The position numbers and the translations under genes were made by a program. From positions 1-64,000 of the forward strand of contig NZ_VITY01000012.1 in assembly GCF_007993935.1 (NCBI RefSeq): 64,000 nucleotides of DNA. Direction: 5' to 3'. This document shows positions 45,214 to 53,797 of the stretch, in pieces (position 1 is the stretch's first letter; every line of letters begins with the position of its first letter). Source of the DNA: Bradyrhizobium macuxiense. Lineage in GTDB: Bacteria; Pseudomonadota; Alphaproteobacteria; Rhizobiales; Xanthobacteraceae. Under the pieces are notes generated by a model. That model ran no database searches. It saw only the letters and a list, made by a program, of their open reading frames with translations, and had not been told where the DNA came from.

Positions 45214-46158
45214 TCACGGAGAGTGTGCCGGCTCCGGTGGATCGGCAATTTCATCAGCCAGCAGGTCCCCGGTATCAAGCGGCGTATGCGCCGACACGAA
45301 CCACTCCGCGCGCGCCGCGGCCCTCCGGCGTGCGCGCTCGCTGATCGGCAGCCTTAGCAGCTCGATGAGACGAGACATCTCCTGTTGAGCCAATCGGTGC
45401 GACCGATCCGGCCGCTCACCGAGGATTGCTTCGTCCAGTGCATCAAGGACGGTGAGCCCGGAAGCGGAGAACTGGCGATATACGTTTCGCTCGGAACAAC
45501 CTCCGAGATGCCTGAACGCCAGCCTTGTCCCTGCTTCGGCAAGACTCCGCCGCACCAGCCGGCGCGCCGACGAGCGGTTGTGGATGACGACCCAATCGGT
45601 ATGGCTCCGGTCAAATTGGAGACGTCGCCTGCGGGCGTCGCAGACCAACTCCGCATAGTGACCGGTTCCCGTCACTTCGTGCGTGATGGGATCGGTCGAG
45701 GCCAGCGTGCCGAGGTCAAGGAAGCTGTCGGTGACGGGCGTTAGCAGCGTATCCGCCACGAGGTGGGCGAGACGCATCAGGTAAGTATCCGTTGAAGGAG
45801 TATCGATCACCAGGAAATCGAGAGATCCCTTGAGGCTGGTGACCGCCTCCCCGAAAGCCGCCAATTCGGCAGCCTCATTGTCGTCCAGCTTTGCGCCTTC
45901 AGCACGCCGGACACAACGATGCAGCGGAATTTCGAGTTTGATCCGCCGGTGGTTGGCCCAGATGCGCCGGTTTTCGATGTAGCGCGTTAGAGCTCTTTGA
46001 TTGCTGTCCAGATCGATGGTGCCGACCCGCTGCCCCTGCTTCAGAAGCGCGACAGCCAGATGCATCGCGATCGTCGTCTTTCCTGAGCCACCCTTCTCAT
46101 TCCCGATGACGATCACGTGTGGCGCCCCCGGCACTGCGATCGGTGCCGTGTACAGCAT
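45214..46158 (-). CDS. ParA/MinD-type ATPase, MipZ-like
   Basis: A 314-residue P-loop protein. The deviant Walker A GNEKGGSGKTTIAMHLAVAL near residue 20, TIDLDSNQRALTRYIENR, and DFLVIDTPSTDTYLMRLAHL are those of MipZ, which positions the division plane in alphaproteobacteria by binding ParB near the poles. The C-terminal part (YRQFSASGLTVLDALDEAIL) also fits. It is more diverged than the usual genomic mipZ would be expected to be, so it may be a second copy; the ATG at 46158 (AGG upstream) is favoured over GTG at 46161. Neighbours have no link to cell division. Confidence 0.8.
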   Translation of the reverse strand: MLYTAPIAVPGAPHVIVIGNEKGGSGKTTIAMHLAVALLKQGQRVGTIDLDSNQRALTRYIENRRIWANHRRIKLEIPLHRCVRRAEGAKLDDNEAAELAAFGEAVTSLKGSLDFLVIDTPSTDTYLMRLAHLVADTLLTPVTDSFLDLGTLASTDPITHEVTGTGHYAELVCDARRRRLQFDRSHTDWVVIHNRSSARRLVRRSLAEAGTRLAFRHLGGCSERNVYRQFSASGLTVLDALDEAILGERPDRSHRLAQQEMSRLIELLRLPISERARRRAAARAEWFVSAHTPLDTGDLLADEIADPPEPAHSP

Positions 46159-46353
46159 CACGAGCCTGGCAAGTCCACAATTACCACTGAGAAATGAATG
46201 CGATAAACGGCGCTCCGTTCCAATGGCGCCGTGGCAAAAATTCCGAAATCGCGTCCGGACAGGTTCGAACTCGTGATCCAGTTCGTCTGGCTCAGGTCAT
46301 TTGCGTCGATTGGGACGCGATATTCGGCCTGCCTCCAGCAGCGGATGCCAAAG

Positions 46354-47055
46354 CTACGTCGGCAGTTGCGTCTCGATGAATGCGGTGACGAAGCGCGGCA
46401 TGGCAGGGGTGAGGTCCGCGCGGCTGCGCACCAGATGGATGCCGGCGAGTTCCGGTTGCTCCTGTTGCGCGAGGTTGGCCTCGATCCGCGCCCGCAGCGC
46501 GTCAGCTTGCATATCGACGCGCAGGATCTGCATCATCGCGAGCGCAACCCCGGTGTAGATGCAGTGCCAGTCGGCATCGCCGCGGCAATCCGACGGCTTG
46601 AGCCCGGTCTCCTCCTCGAGCTCGCGCATCACGCTGCCGGCGATGTCGACCGTGTCGCCCCTGATGTCGTCGAGATCGGGCGTCCCGGAGGGAAAATAGA
46701 TCCGTCCGGCATTCGCGGTCTGCTCGCCCATCACACCGCACACGAAGGCGCCGTCGCTTGAGAGCAGCGCGCCCATGCCGAAGCCGTTGAAGACCTCCTT
46801 GTCCGGAAAGCCCCAATCACGCCAGGCCAGGAAGCTTGCGAAATCGGTCTCGAAATAGCTCGCACTGAGCCGCGCATCGGCAAAGACGGGATCGCGCCCG
46901 AGCAGGACGCGGCCGTTCCACAGATTCGGGTTCAGCCGCTGCTGCTCGGCGAAATGCGCGTCGATCTCGGCGCGCCGCTCGTCGGCGAACGGCCAGGGAC
47001 GCCGCGCCAATGCGAGGTCGAGCGCGGTGACGCGGCAAATGAGTGGAGACTCCAT
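46354..47055 (-). CDS. NUDIX hydrolase
   Basis: A 233-residue protein with a NUDIX motif centred on MRELEEETGLKPSDC (residues 143-157). The upstream Gly and acidic positions are present in relaxed form (SGTPDLDDIRGD), so the motif is slightly off the consensus. The N-terminal 85 residues (LNPNLWNGRVLLGRDP, FETDFASFLAWRDWGFPD) resemble the leader domain of large NUDIX proteins. It would cleave a nucleoside diphosphate linked to another group; the substrate is unknown. A binding-protein gene ends 15 bp before its start on the same strand. Confidence 0.88.
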   Translation of the reverse strand: MESPLICRVTALDLALARRPWPFADERRAEIDAHFAEQQRLNPNLWNGRVLLGRDPVFADARLSASYFETDFASFLAWRDWGFPDKEVFNGFGMGALLSSDGAFVCGVMGEQTANAGRIYFPSGTPDLDDIRGDTVDIAGSVMRELEEETGLKPSDCRGDADWHCIYTGVALAMMQILRVDMQADALRARIEANLAQQEQPELAGIHLVRSRADLTPAMPRFVTAFIETQLPT

Positions 47056-47070
47056 GTCGTCCGTGCGCGT

Positions 47071-48096
47071 TTACTTTGCGTTTCCGGTCGTCTTCTTGAC
47101 CTGATCGACGAACTTGTTGGTGTAGGTCTTGGTGACATCGATGCCGGCCTTCGCGACATCAGGCGAGCCCTCGCTGAACACCGCGAGCACGGCTTCGGCG
47201 CCCTTGGGATCCATCTTGCCGGTTTCCGAGTACATCGGGATCGTGTTCTTCAGCGCGGCGAGATATTGCTCCTTGTTCTTGCCGACGAGGTCTTCCGGCA
47301 TCTTGGCCATGATGTCTTCGGCGGAATGCGAATGGATCCAGGCGAGCGTCGCCATGATCGCATTGGTCAGCGCCTGCACCTCCTTCTCGTGGCCATTGAC
47401 CCAGGCCGTGGTCGAATAAAGGGCGCCGCCCGGATATTCGCCGCCGAACACCGCGAGCGTGTCGTGCTGGGTGCGGGTGTCGCTGAGGATCTTGAGGTCC
47501 TTGTGGCTGCCTTGCAGCACGGTGACGGACGGATCGAGCATCACGGCGGCATCGATCTGGCCCTGCTCCATCGCGGCCACCGCGGTGGCGCCAAGGCCGA
47601 CGCCGATCACGGCGGTGCCGACCGGATCGAGGCCGTTCTTCTTCAAGAGATATTTCAGGAAGAAATCGGTCGAGGAGCCGGGCGCGCTGACGCCGACCTT
47701 CTTGCCGGCGAGATCCTTGACCGAGTTGATCTCGCCGGTGTGCTTCGGCGAGACCACCAGCACGAGGCCGGGATAGCGGTCATAGACCACGAAGGCCTGC
47801 ATCTCCTGCTTCTTGGCGGCGATATTGACGCAATGGTCGAAATAGCCGGAGACGACATCGGCGCTGCCGCCGAGCACGGCCTTGAGCGCGTCCGAGCCGC
47901 CCTTGAGGTCGACCAGTTCGACCGCAAGCCCGGCCTTGTCATATTCACCGAGCTGCTTGGCCAGCACGGTGGGCAGATAGCACAGGCAGGCGCCGCCTCC
48001 GACCGCGATGGTGATCTTGCTCTGCGCCGCGGCAAGGCCCGTGGACAGGGTCAGCGCCAGCAGCGTTCCGGCAAGCTTGCCAAGCCATTTGTTCAT
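47071..48096 (-). CDS. NMT1/SsuA-type ABC substrate-binding protein (orphan)
   Basis: A 341-residue periplasmic protein; the ATG at 48096 follows GGAGG and opens a signal peptide (KLAGTLLALTLSTGLAAAQ). The fold is that of nitrate/sulfonate/thiamine-precursor binding proteins: KITIAVGGGACLCYLPTVLA, GEYDKAGLAVELVDLKGGSD, VKDLAGKKVGVSAPGSSTDF and MLDPSVTVLQGSHKDLKIL. No permease or ATPase is adjacent. The NMT1-type ATPase/permease pair at 53012-54612 lacks a binding protein and is the obvious candidate partner. Confidence 0.9.
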   Translation of the reverse strand: MNKWLGKLAGTLLALTLSTGLAAAQSKITIAVGGGACLCYLPTVLAKQLGEYDKAGLAVELVDLKGGSDALKAVLGGSADVVSGYFDHCVNIAAKKQEMQAFVVYDRYPGLVLVVSPKHTGEINSVKDLAGKKVGVSAPGSSTDFFLKYLLKKNGLDPVGTAVIGVGLGATAVAAMEQGQIDAAVMLDPSVTVLQGSHKDLKILSDTRTQHDTLAVFGGEYPGGALYSTTAWVNGHEKEVQALTNAIMATLAWIHSHSAEDIMAKMPEDLVGKNKEQYLAALKNTIPMYSETGKMDPKGAEAVLAVFSEGSPDVAKAGIDVTKTYTNKFVDQVKKTTGNAK

Positions 48097-48278
48097 GACG
48101 TCCTCCGTTCGACTGGCCGGCAAGATAGAGGAGCAGGCCTGCCTTGAGAAGGCGACTTTCCGGTAACTGGTCAAGCCTGCGGCCACGGCATAGCATCGTG
48201 GATGCAGGAAACCGCCGAACAAGCACCAAGAATAGAGCCATCAAGAATACTTCAAAGCAAACATCAAGGGAGGTCTTC

Positions 48279-48728
48279 ATGAGAAGTATTGCAACCGCGC
48301 TGTCGCTCGCCGCCGCCTTCGCCGCCGGCTGTGGCGCCACCCATTTGCTGCGGCCGGCGCTCGCGGCCGAGAGCATCACCGCGCAAATCATCCACGCCGG
48401 TGAGATGGAGGGCGACAAGCTCGGCGACGCCAGCAAGACCGGATTCCGCTCCAAGACGTTCGTCGCCGCCGACGGCGCCACGGTCTCGATCCAGGACGGC
48501 AACGTGCCGAAGCACATGCACCCCAACACCAACGAGATGCAGTTCATCCTCGAGGGCACCGGCACGGTGTGGCTCGGCGACAAGGAAGTGCCGGTGAAGC
48601 CGGGCGACCTGATCGTGATCCCGAAGGGCACGCCGCATGGCGGCACCAAGCCGAACGGCCGCCCGTTCAAGGCGATCGCAATCAAGACGCCGCCACAGGC
48701 GCCCGACGATACCAAGCTGCTGGATTGA
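48279..48728 (+). CDS. Exported cupin-domain protein
   Basis: A 149-residue protein starting at 48279, after GGGAGG, with a signal peptide (MRSIATALSLAAAFAAGCGA, mature from about ESITAQ). The single cupin has the metal-binding residues in VPKHMHPNTNEMQFILEG and GDLIVIPKGTPHGGTK (His, His, Glu, His). It could bind a metal and a small ligand in the periplasm. It is divergent from the binding-protein gene, with 182 bp between the start codons. Confidence 0.85.
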   Translation: MRSIATALSLAAAFAAGCGATHLLRPALAAESITAQIIHAGEMEGDKLGDASKTGFRSKTFVAADGATVSIQDGNVPKHMHPNTNEMQFILEGTGTVWLGDKEVPVKPGDLIVIPKGTPHGGTKPNGRPFKAIAIKTPPQAPDDTKLLD

Positions 48729-48740
48729 TAATCCTCTCAA

Positions 48741-48823
48741 CGTCATTGCGAGGAGCGATAGCGACGAAGCAATCCATCGGTCCGCATATGCCGAGGGTTG
48801 GATTGCTTCGCGGAGCCTGTCAT
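48741..48823. repeat. Intergenic palindromic element (REP-like), copy 1
   Basis: It begins CGTCATTGCGAGGAGCGATA and includes the perfect arms CGAAGCAATCCA (48765-48776) and TGGATTGCTTCG (48799-48810). A closely related copy lies at 52921-53005. It follows the cupin gene and may end its message. Confidence 0.8.
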
Positions 48824-48919
48824 CCAGCGGCGCTTCGCGCCTCCCTGCCCTCGTCTCCAATCGGCAGAGCGGGCCGCGCGCGCTCGGTTCCATTACATGA
48901 CGATTGACAGATAATTCAC

Positions 48920-48948
48920 TTGCCTCACGACGAGCCGCTCCATAATAT
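48920..48948 (+). promoter_or_regulatory. Candidate sigma-70 promoter of the 4Fe-4S/SCP2 gene
   Basis: TTGCCT (48920-48925), a 17-bp spacer and TAATAT (48943-48948) lie 31 bp before the ATG at 48979. A TTGACA hexamer at 48904 is another possible -35 element but has no matching -10 hexamer at 17 bp. Confidence 0.5.
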
Positions 48949-48978
48949 TACGGTCGTCATTTCATGGAGATCAGGACC

Positions 48979-50304
48979 ATGAGCCTGGATGATCATCCCA
49001 CGGTCAGGGCCGTGCGGGCACGCAGCAGCCAGCACGTCCGCGACGTCCCGGTGTCATCGGAACTGCTCAAGCGGATTGCGCGGGAGTGCGGCGCCGACGA
49101 CGTCGGCATCATCGAGTTCGACCGCGCCGCCATCGCGCCGCAACGCGATTTCATCCGGAAAGTCTACGGCCGGACGCGTTCCCTGCTCGCGATCGCCTGC
49201 CACATGAACCGCGAGCCGGTGCGCTCGCCGTCGCGCTCCGTCGCCAACGAGGAATTCCACGGCACCTACGACCACGTCAACGAGACCGCCCGCGCCATCG
49301 TTCGCGCGCTCGACGAGCACGGCATCCCGGCCTGCAATTCGGTCGCCGCCTTCCCGATGGAGATGGACCTGCCCAGGATCATGATGGTCCAGCACAAGCC
49401 GATTGCAGTCGAAGCCGGGCTCGGCCGGATGGGAATCCATCGCAGCGTGATCCACCCGAAATTCGGCAGCTTCGTTCTGCTCGGCACCGTGCTGCTCGGC
49501 TGCGAAGTGGACGCCCATGACCACCCGATCGACTACAATCCCTGCCTGGAATGCAAACTGTGCGTCGCCGCCTGCCCGGTCGGCGCCATCAAGCCGGACG
49601 GCGGCTTCGATTTCCTGTCCTGCCACACCCACAATTATCACGACTTCCTCGGCAACTTCACCCAGTGGGTGGAGAAGGTTGCGGATTCGAAGGACGCCAG
49701 GGATTATCGCGCCCGCGTTCCCCGCACCGAGACGCTGAACATCTGGCAATCGCTGTCGTTCAAGCCGGGCTACAAGGCGGCCTATTGCATCTCGGCGTGC
49801 CCGGCCGGCGAAGACGTGATCGGGCCCTTTCTGCGAGATCGCGACGCGCATTTCGCCGAGGTGGTGCAGCCGCTGATCGACAAGGACGAGTTCGTCTATG
49901 TGCTCCCGGATACCGACGCCGAGGACACGGTGACGCGGCGCTTTCCGCACAAGAAGATGCAGCATGTCACGTCCGGCCGGCATACCGGCAGCATCCAGGC
50001 CTACATCTTCTCGCTCTCGCTCGGATTCCAGCGCGGCCGGGCGCGCGGTCTGGATTTCGTCACGCATCTGCGTTTCACCGGAGCGAGCGCGCTGGACATG
50101 ACGGTCGCGATCAAGGGCCGGGATTTGCAGGTGGTGCCGGGGCGTCATGTCGGAGAGGCGGCCCTGACCATCACCGCCGACACCCAGGCCTGGCTGCGCG
50201 TGCAGAATCGCGATCTCGACCTTGCCGATGCGATCGCCTCGGAGCTGGTGAGCCATAGCGACGAAAAACTGTTCGCGGCCTACATGCGGTGCTTCCCGCT
50301 CTGA
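48979..50304 (+). CDS. 4Fe-4S reductase-like protein fused to an SCP2-type lipid-binding domain
   Basis: About 441 residues from the ATG at 48979, which has GGAG 9 nt upstream; the ATG at 48964 has none. Residues 25-330 resemble epoxyqueuosine-reductase / reductive-dehalogenase-like proteins: ARECGADDVGIIEFDR, EAGLGRMGIHRSVIHPKFGS, then the cluster ligands NPCLECKLCVAACPVGAI, LSCHTHN and YCISACPAGED. The last 110 residues (FVTHLRFTGASALDMTVAIK, GEAALTITADTQAW) look like an SCP2 sterol-carrier domain. The combination suggests reduction of a hydrophobic substrate held by the SCP2 part. The substrate is unknown. Confidence 0.8.
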   Translation: MSLDDHPTVRAVRARSSQHVRDVPVSSELLKRIARECGADDVGIIEFDRAAIAPQRDFIRKVYGRTRSLLAIACHMNREPVRSPSRSVANEEFHGTYDHVNETARAIVRALDEHGIPACNSVAAFPMEMDLPRIMMVQHKPIAVEAGLGRMGIHRSVIHPKFGSFVLLGTVLLGCEVDAHDHPIDYNPCLECKLCVAACPVGAIKPDGGFDFLSCHTHNYHDFLGNFTQWVEKVADSKDARDYRARVPRTETLNIWQSLSFKPGYKAAYCISACPAGEDVIGPFLRDRDAHFAEVVQPLIDKDEFVYVLPDTDAEDTVTRRFPHKKMQHVTSGRHTGSIQAYIFSLSLGFQRGRARGLDFVTHLRFTGASALDMTVAIKGRDLQVVPGRHVGEAALTITADTQAWLRVQNRDLDLADAIASELVSHSDEKLFAAYMRCFPL

Positions 50305-50310
50305 GCCTAC

Positions 50311-51039
50311 TCACACCAACAGGCCGCCGCCATCCACCGCAAGACTCTGCCCGGTGACGTAGCTGTTCAGCATGAGATAGATATAGGCCGTGGCCGCCTC
50401 ATCAGGCGATGCGGCGCGCGGCAACGGCAGGCCTGCCACATAGCCGCGCACCCTCTCCTGCGGCATCTGCCTGACGCGTTCGGTGAGGATGAGTCCCGGG
50501 CACACCGCATTGACGCGGACCGGCGCGAGATCGACGGCAAGGCCGCGCGCCAGGCTCTCCATCGCGCCCGCCGCCGCGGTCACGAACGGCATGCCCTTTT
50601 GCGGGCGATGCGCCAGCAGGCCGCCGGTCAGCGTGATCGATCCGTTCGGCGCGATCGCGCGGCTGCCGTGCTTGACCGCCGCGAGCGAGCCCCAGAAGCG
50701 GAGGGTGAGCGCTTCGCGCGCGGCGGCAAGATCGAGATCGCGCACCGCGCCGAACGCAGGGAGGCCCTGATCGCCAGCGGTGATCGCGAGGTGATCGAAG
50801 CCGCCGACCTGGTCGAAGAAGCGCGACACGCCGACTTCATCGCGCAGATCGACGGTGCGGCCCGACGATCCCGGCAGCCGCGCAACGGCGGCATCGACAT
50901 TGGCCGCGTTGCTGGAGGCGATCACCACGTCAGCGCCGCGCTCCTGCGCGAGCGCCGCGACGGCAAAGCCGATCCCCGACGATCCCCCGATTGCGATCAC
51001 GCGCTTGCCGGCGAGCGACATCATGGCGTCTGTCATCAT
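50311..51039 (-). CDS. Short-chain dehydrogenase/reductase
   Basis: A 242-residue SDR starting at 51039, with GGAG upstream; the longer frame overlaps the upstream gene. The cofactor motif is GGSSGIG, but the NAG segment reads ITAGDQG, and the Tyr of the YxxxK site is replaced: the expected position reads FVTAAAGAMESLARGL. The catalytic Tyr and Lys are thus missing and the enzyme may bind a nucleotide without classical catalysis. The C-terminal SYVTGQSLAVDGGGLL is normal. It lies 16 bp after the epimerase-like gene, in one operon. Confidence 0.85.
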   Translation of the reverse strand: MMTDAMMSLAGKRVIAIGGSSGIGFAVAALAQERGADVVIASSNAANVDAAVARLPGSSGRTVDLRDEVGVSRFFDQVGGFDHLAITAGDQGLPAFGAVRDLDLAAAREALTLRFWGSLAAVKHGSRAIAPNGSITLTGGLLAHRPQKGMPFVTAAAGAMESLARGLAVDLAPVRVNAVCPGLILTERVRQMPQERVRGYVAGLPLPRAASPDEAATAYIYLMLNSYVTGQSLAVDGGGLLV

Positions 51040-51055
51040 CGTGCTCCGCCGCGCC

Positions 51056-51946
51056 TTACACGAAATAAGTGGGGTGATCGATGTCGGCGAGCAGCCCGGG
51101 CTGTTGCGGCTGCCAATCGAGCCGCGACCGCGTCCGCGCGCTCGAGGTCGGCACATCGAAGGCGACGAACCGGCCGAACATGCCGAAATGCTCCGCCGCC
51201 TCCTCCGGAGACTTCGACACCAGCGGAACGTCGAGCCGGCGCGCGATGACCTCGGCAATCGCCTTGAACGGCACGCCCTCATCGGCGACGGCATGGAACG
51301 GCCCGCCCTCGACGCCGCGCTCGAGCGCCAGCCGGTAGACCCGCGCCGCATCCAGCCGGTGTACGCCGGGCCAGCGGTTCTGTCCCTCGCCGATATAGGC
51401 AGAGACGCCCTTCTCACGCGCAAAGGCTATGAGGCGCGGCACGAAACCGTGGTCGCCAAGACCATGCACGGAGGGCGGCAGCCGCACGACGGCGGCACGC
51501 ACGCCGCGCGCCGCCACCGCCATCGTGGTCGCCTCGGACGCACGCGGATAGGCCTCGGAGACTGGAATCGGCGGATCCTCTTCAGTCGCGACGCGCCCCT
51601 GCGCCACCCGTGCGACGCCCGACGTGGTGATCAGCGGACGCTTCGAGCCTTCGAGCACGGCGCCCAATGTCTCGATCGCGCGCCGGTCGTCCGCGCAGTT
51701 CTGCGCAAACCTCGAAAAGTCGTGGTTGAAGGCGCAGTGGATAACCGCATCGGACTGCGCGGCGCCGCTCTTCAAGCTGTCGAGATCTTCGAGCGTTCCG
51801 TAGTGAACTTCGGCGCCGGCAGCGGCGAGCGCTTTGGCGCCCTTGTCGGAACGGGTCATGCCGAGCACCTGATGGCCGGCGGCAATCAGATCATTGGTAA
51901 CGGCCGAGCCGACCCAGCCGGTGGCTCCAGTGACAAACACGCGCAT
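51056..51946 (-). CDS. NAD(P)-dependent epimerase/reductase (extended/atypical SDR)
   Basis: A 296-residue protein from the ATG at 51946 with GGAGA upstream. The N-terminal [20 protein letters not shown] is the TGxxGxxG cofactor motif, followed by [13 protein letters not shown] and a Ser/Thr region [11 protein letters not shown]. The place of the usual YxxxK reads [10 protein letters not shown], so the Lys is not conserved. [18 protein letters not shown] is shared with nucleoside-diphosphate-sugar-epimerase-like reductases. First gene of a two-reductase operon, divergent from the XRE regulator, which is likely to control it. Confidence 0.88.
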   Translation of the reverse strand: MRVFVTGATGWVGSAVTNDLIAAGHQVLGMTRSDKGAKALAAAGAEVHYGTLEDLDSLKSGAAQSDAVIHCAFNHDFSRFAQNCADDRRAIETLGAVLEGSKRPLITTSGVARVAQGRVATEEDPPIPVSEAYPRASEATTMAVAARGVRAAVVRLPPSVHGLGDHGFVPRLIAFAREKGVSAYIGEGQNRWPGVHRLDAARVYRLALERGVEGGPFHAVADEGVPFKAIAEVIARRLDVPLVSKSPEEAAEHFGMFGRFVAFDVPTSSARTRSRLDWQPQQPGLLADIDHPTYFV

Positions 51947-51952
51947 CAGCAA

Positions 51953-51974
51953 GTCTCCAGGTTTTGCTGGAGAC
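51953..51974. promoter_or_regulatory. Palindrome GTCTCCAG-N6-CTGGAGAC, operator candidate
   Basis: Perfect 8-bp arms (51953-51960 and 51967-51974) lie in the 80-bp gap between the divergent epimerase-like gene and the XRE regulator. The site overlaps the ribosome-binding region of the epimerase-like gene, so it could be a repressor site or an RNA hairpin that hides the translation start. Confidence 0.5.
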
Positions 51975-52026
51975 AAATCTGGGCCGCCGCGCTATCCTGG
52001 TAAAGTAGTGACCTTATCATGGTATA

Positions 52027-52881
52027 ATGGCTAACAGGATGAGCGAACCGCTCGCGCATGAGAACCTGCTCGGCGCCTACCTGAAGGACCGCCGCAGCAA
52101 GCTCGATCCGGCGACGTTCGGTTTTCCGCCGGAGCGACGGCGCACCCCGGGCCTGCGCCGCGAGGAAGTGGCGCAGCGCGCCAATATCAGCGCGACCTGG
52201 TACACTTGGCTCGAACAGGGCCGCGGCGGCGCGCCGTCGGCCGACGTGCTCGACCGCATCGCGCGGGCGCTGATGCTGACCGATGTCGAGCGCGAGCATC
52301 TGTTCCTGCTCGGCCTCGGCCGCACGCCCGAGGCGCGCTACCAAAAAAGCGAAGGCGTGACGCCGCGACTGCAACGCGTGCTCGACGCGCTGGAGCCGCG
52401 CCCCGCGGTGGTCAGAACCGCGACCTGGGACATCGTCGCCTGGAATCGGGCGGCGACCGTGATGCTGACGGATTACGGATCGCTGCCGCCGCGCGAGCGC
52501 AACGTGCTGCGCTTCATGTTCCTCGATCCGCGCGTCCGCGCTGCGCAACACGACTGGGCCAGCGTGGCGCGCTTCGTCGTCGGCGCCTTCAGGGTGGATG
52601 CGATGCGCGCTGGCGCGGCCGCGGAGGTGCAACCCTTCGTCGATGAGCTCTGTCGGCTGAGCCCGGAATTCGCGGCACTGTGGCGCGACAACGACGTGCG
52701 CACCCATGGCGAGGGCGTCAAGCAGCTCCGGCACCCGATCCTCGGCCCGGTCAAGTTCGAATATTCGGCCTTCGCAGTCGACGGCCGCTCCGACCTCAGC
52801 ATGATCGTCTACAATCCGATCGACCCCAAGGTGACGGAGAAGATCCGCGGGCTGATGGAGACCGCGCCCAAAGGAGTTTGA
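52027..52881 (+). CDS. XRE family regulator with MmyB-like ligand domain
   Basis: A 284-residue regulator. Residues 12-85 are an HTH (LGAYLKDRRSKLDPATFGF, RTPGLRREEVAQRANISATW, YTWLEQGRG, VLDRIARALMLTDVEREHLF). From about 105 a MmyB-like PAS-type domain follows (LDALEPRPAVVRTATWDIVAWNRAA, RNVLRFMFLDPR, FEYSAFAVDGRSDLSMIVYNP). These proteins commonly repress an adjacent divergent oxidoreductase gene, as here. The start may also be the ATG at 52039, which has CAGG just upstream. Confidence 0.9.
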   Translation: MANRMSEPLAHENLLGAYLKDRRSKLDPATFGFPPERRRTPGLRREEVAQRANISATWYTWLEQGRGGAPSADVLDRIARALMLTDVEREHLFLLGLGRTPEARYQKSEGVTPRLQRVLDALEPRPAVVRTATWDIVAWNRAATVMLTDYGSLPPRERNVLRFMFLDPRVRAAQHDWASVARFVVGAFRVDAMRAGAAAEVQPFVDELCRLSPEFAALWRDNDVRTHGEGVKQLRHPILGPVKFEYSAFAVDGRSDLSMIVYNPIDPKVTEKIRGLMETAPKGV

Positions 52882-52920
52882 TTTCTGCCGCCCACGTCGG
52901 GGCCGGCTCCACGGGTTCCT

Positions 52921-53005
52921 CGTCATTGCGAGGAGCGACAGCGACGAAGCAATCCATACGTCCACAAGCGGCGGGATGGATTGCTTCGCTTCGCTCGCAA
53001 TGACG
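52921..53005. repeat. Intergenic palindromic element (REP-like), copy 2
   Basis: The left arm CGTCATTGCGAGGAGCGACA... (52921-52956) and right arm TGGATTGCTTCGCTTCGCTC... (52977-53005) are long near-complements. It is the same family as 48741-48823 but keeps a more complete right arm. It lies between convergent genes and may end both messages. Confidence 0.85.
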
Positions 53006-53011
53006 ATCAGC

Positions 53012-53797
53012 CTAATCCCGCGCTGCCGGCGTCGGCCGCCACACCAGCAGCCGCTTCTCCACGACCGTCACCGCCATATCGATCAGGATGACGAAGGCCG
53101 ACAGCACGAACATGCCGGCGAACACGCCGGCGACGTCGAACACGCCTTCGGCCTGCTGGATCAGGTAGCCAAGGCCGGCCGCGGAGCCCAGATATTCGCC
53201 GACCACCGCGCCGACCACGGCGAAGCCGACCGAGGTGTGCAGCGAGGAGAACATCCAGGACAGCGCCGACGGCCAATAGACGTGCCGCATCAGCTGCCGC
53301 TCGTTCATGCCGAGCATGCGGCCGTTGTCGAGCACCGTGGTCGGCACTTCCTTGACGCCCTGATAGACGTTGAAGAACACGATGAAGAACACCAGCGTCA
53401 CGCCGAGCGCGACCTTGGACCAGACGCCGAGCCCGAACCACAGCGCGAAGATTGGCGCCAGCACCACGCGCGGCAGCGCGTTGACCATCTTCACATAGGG
53501 ATCGAACACCGCGGCGACGCGCGGCTGCCGCGCGAACCAGAAGCCGACCAGGATGCCGCCGGCCGAGCCGATCACGAAGGCGAGGATCGATTCCCACAGC
53601 GTGATCGCAAGATGCTTCCAGATCACCCCGGTCGAGAACCACTTTACAATCTGGCTGAAGACGTCGACCGGGTTGGAGAAGAAGAACGGCGGCAGCAGCA
53701 CCTTGCCGAAAACCGGCACGGTGGAAAAGACCTGCCACAGGGCCAGCGTGACGACGGCGACCAGGACCTGCAGGGCCAGCAATGTGACGCGCGACAT
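53012..53797 (-). CDS. ABC transporter permease (NMT1/SsuC type)
   Basis: A 261-residue permease with about six helices; the ATG at 53797 overlaps the ATPase stop by one base (TGATG). The EAA-type loop NVYQGVKEVPTTVLDNGRML GMN region, GFWFARQPRVAAVFDPYVKM and EYLGSAAGLGYLIQQAEGVF are typical of nitrate/sulfonate/thiamine-precursor permeases. No binding protein gene is adjacent. Confidence 0.92.
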   Translation of the reverse strand: MSRVTLLALQVLVAVVTLALWQVFSTVPVFGKVLLPPFFFSNPVDVFSQIVKWFSTGVIWKHLAITLWESILAFVIGSAGGILVGFWFARQPRVAAVFDPYVKMVNALPRVVLAPIFALWFGLGVWSKVALGVTLVFFIVFFNVYQGVKEVPTTVLDNGRMLGMNERQLMRHVYWPSALSWMFSSLHTSVGFAVVGAVVGEYLGSAAGLGYLIQQAEGVFDVAGVFAGMFVLSAFVILIDMAVTVVEKRLLVWRPTPAARD

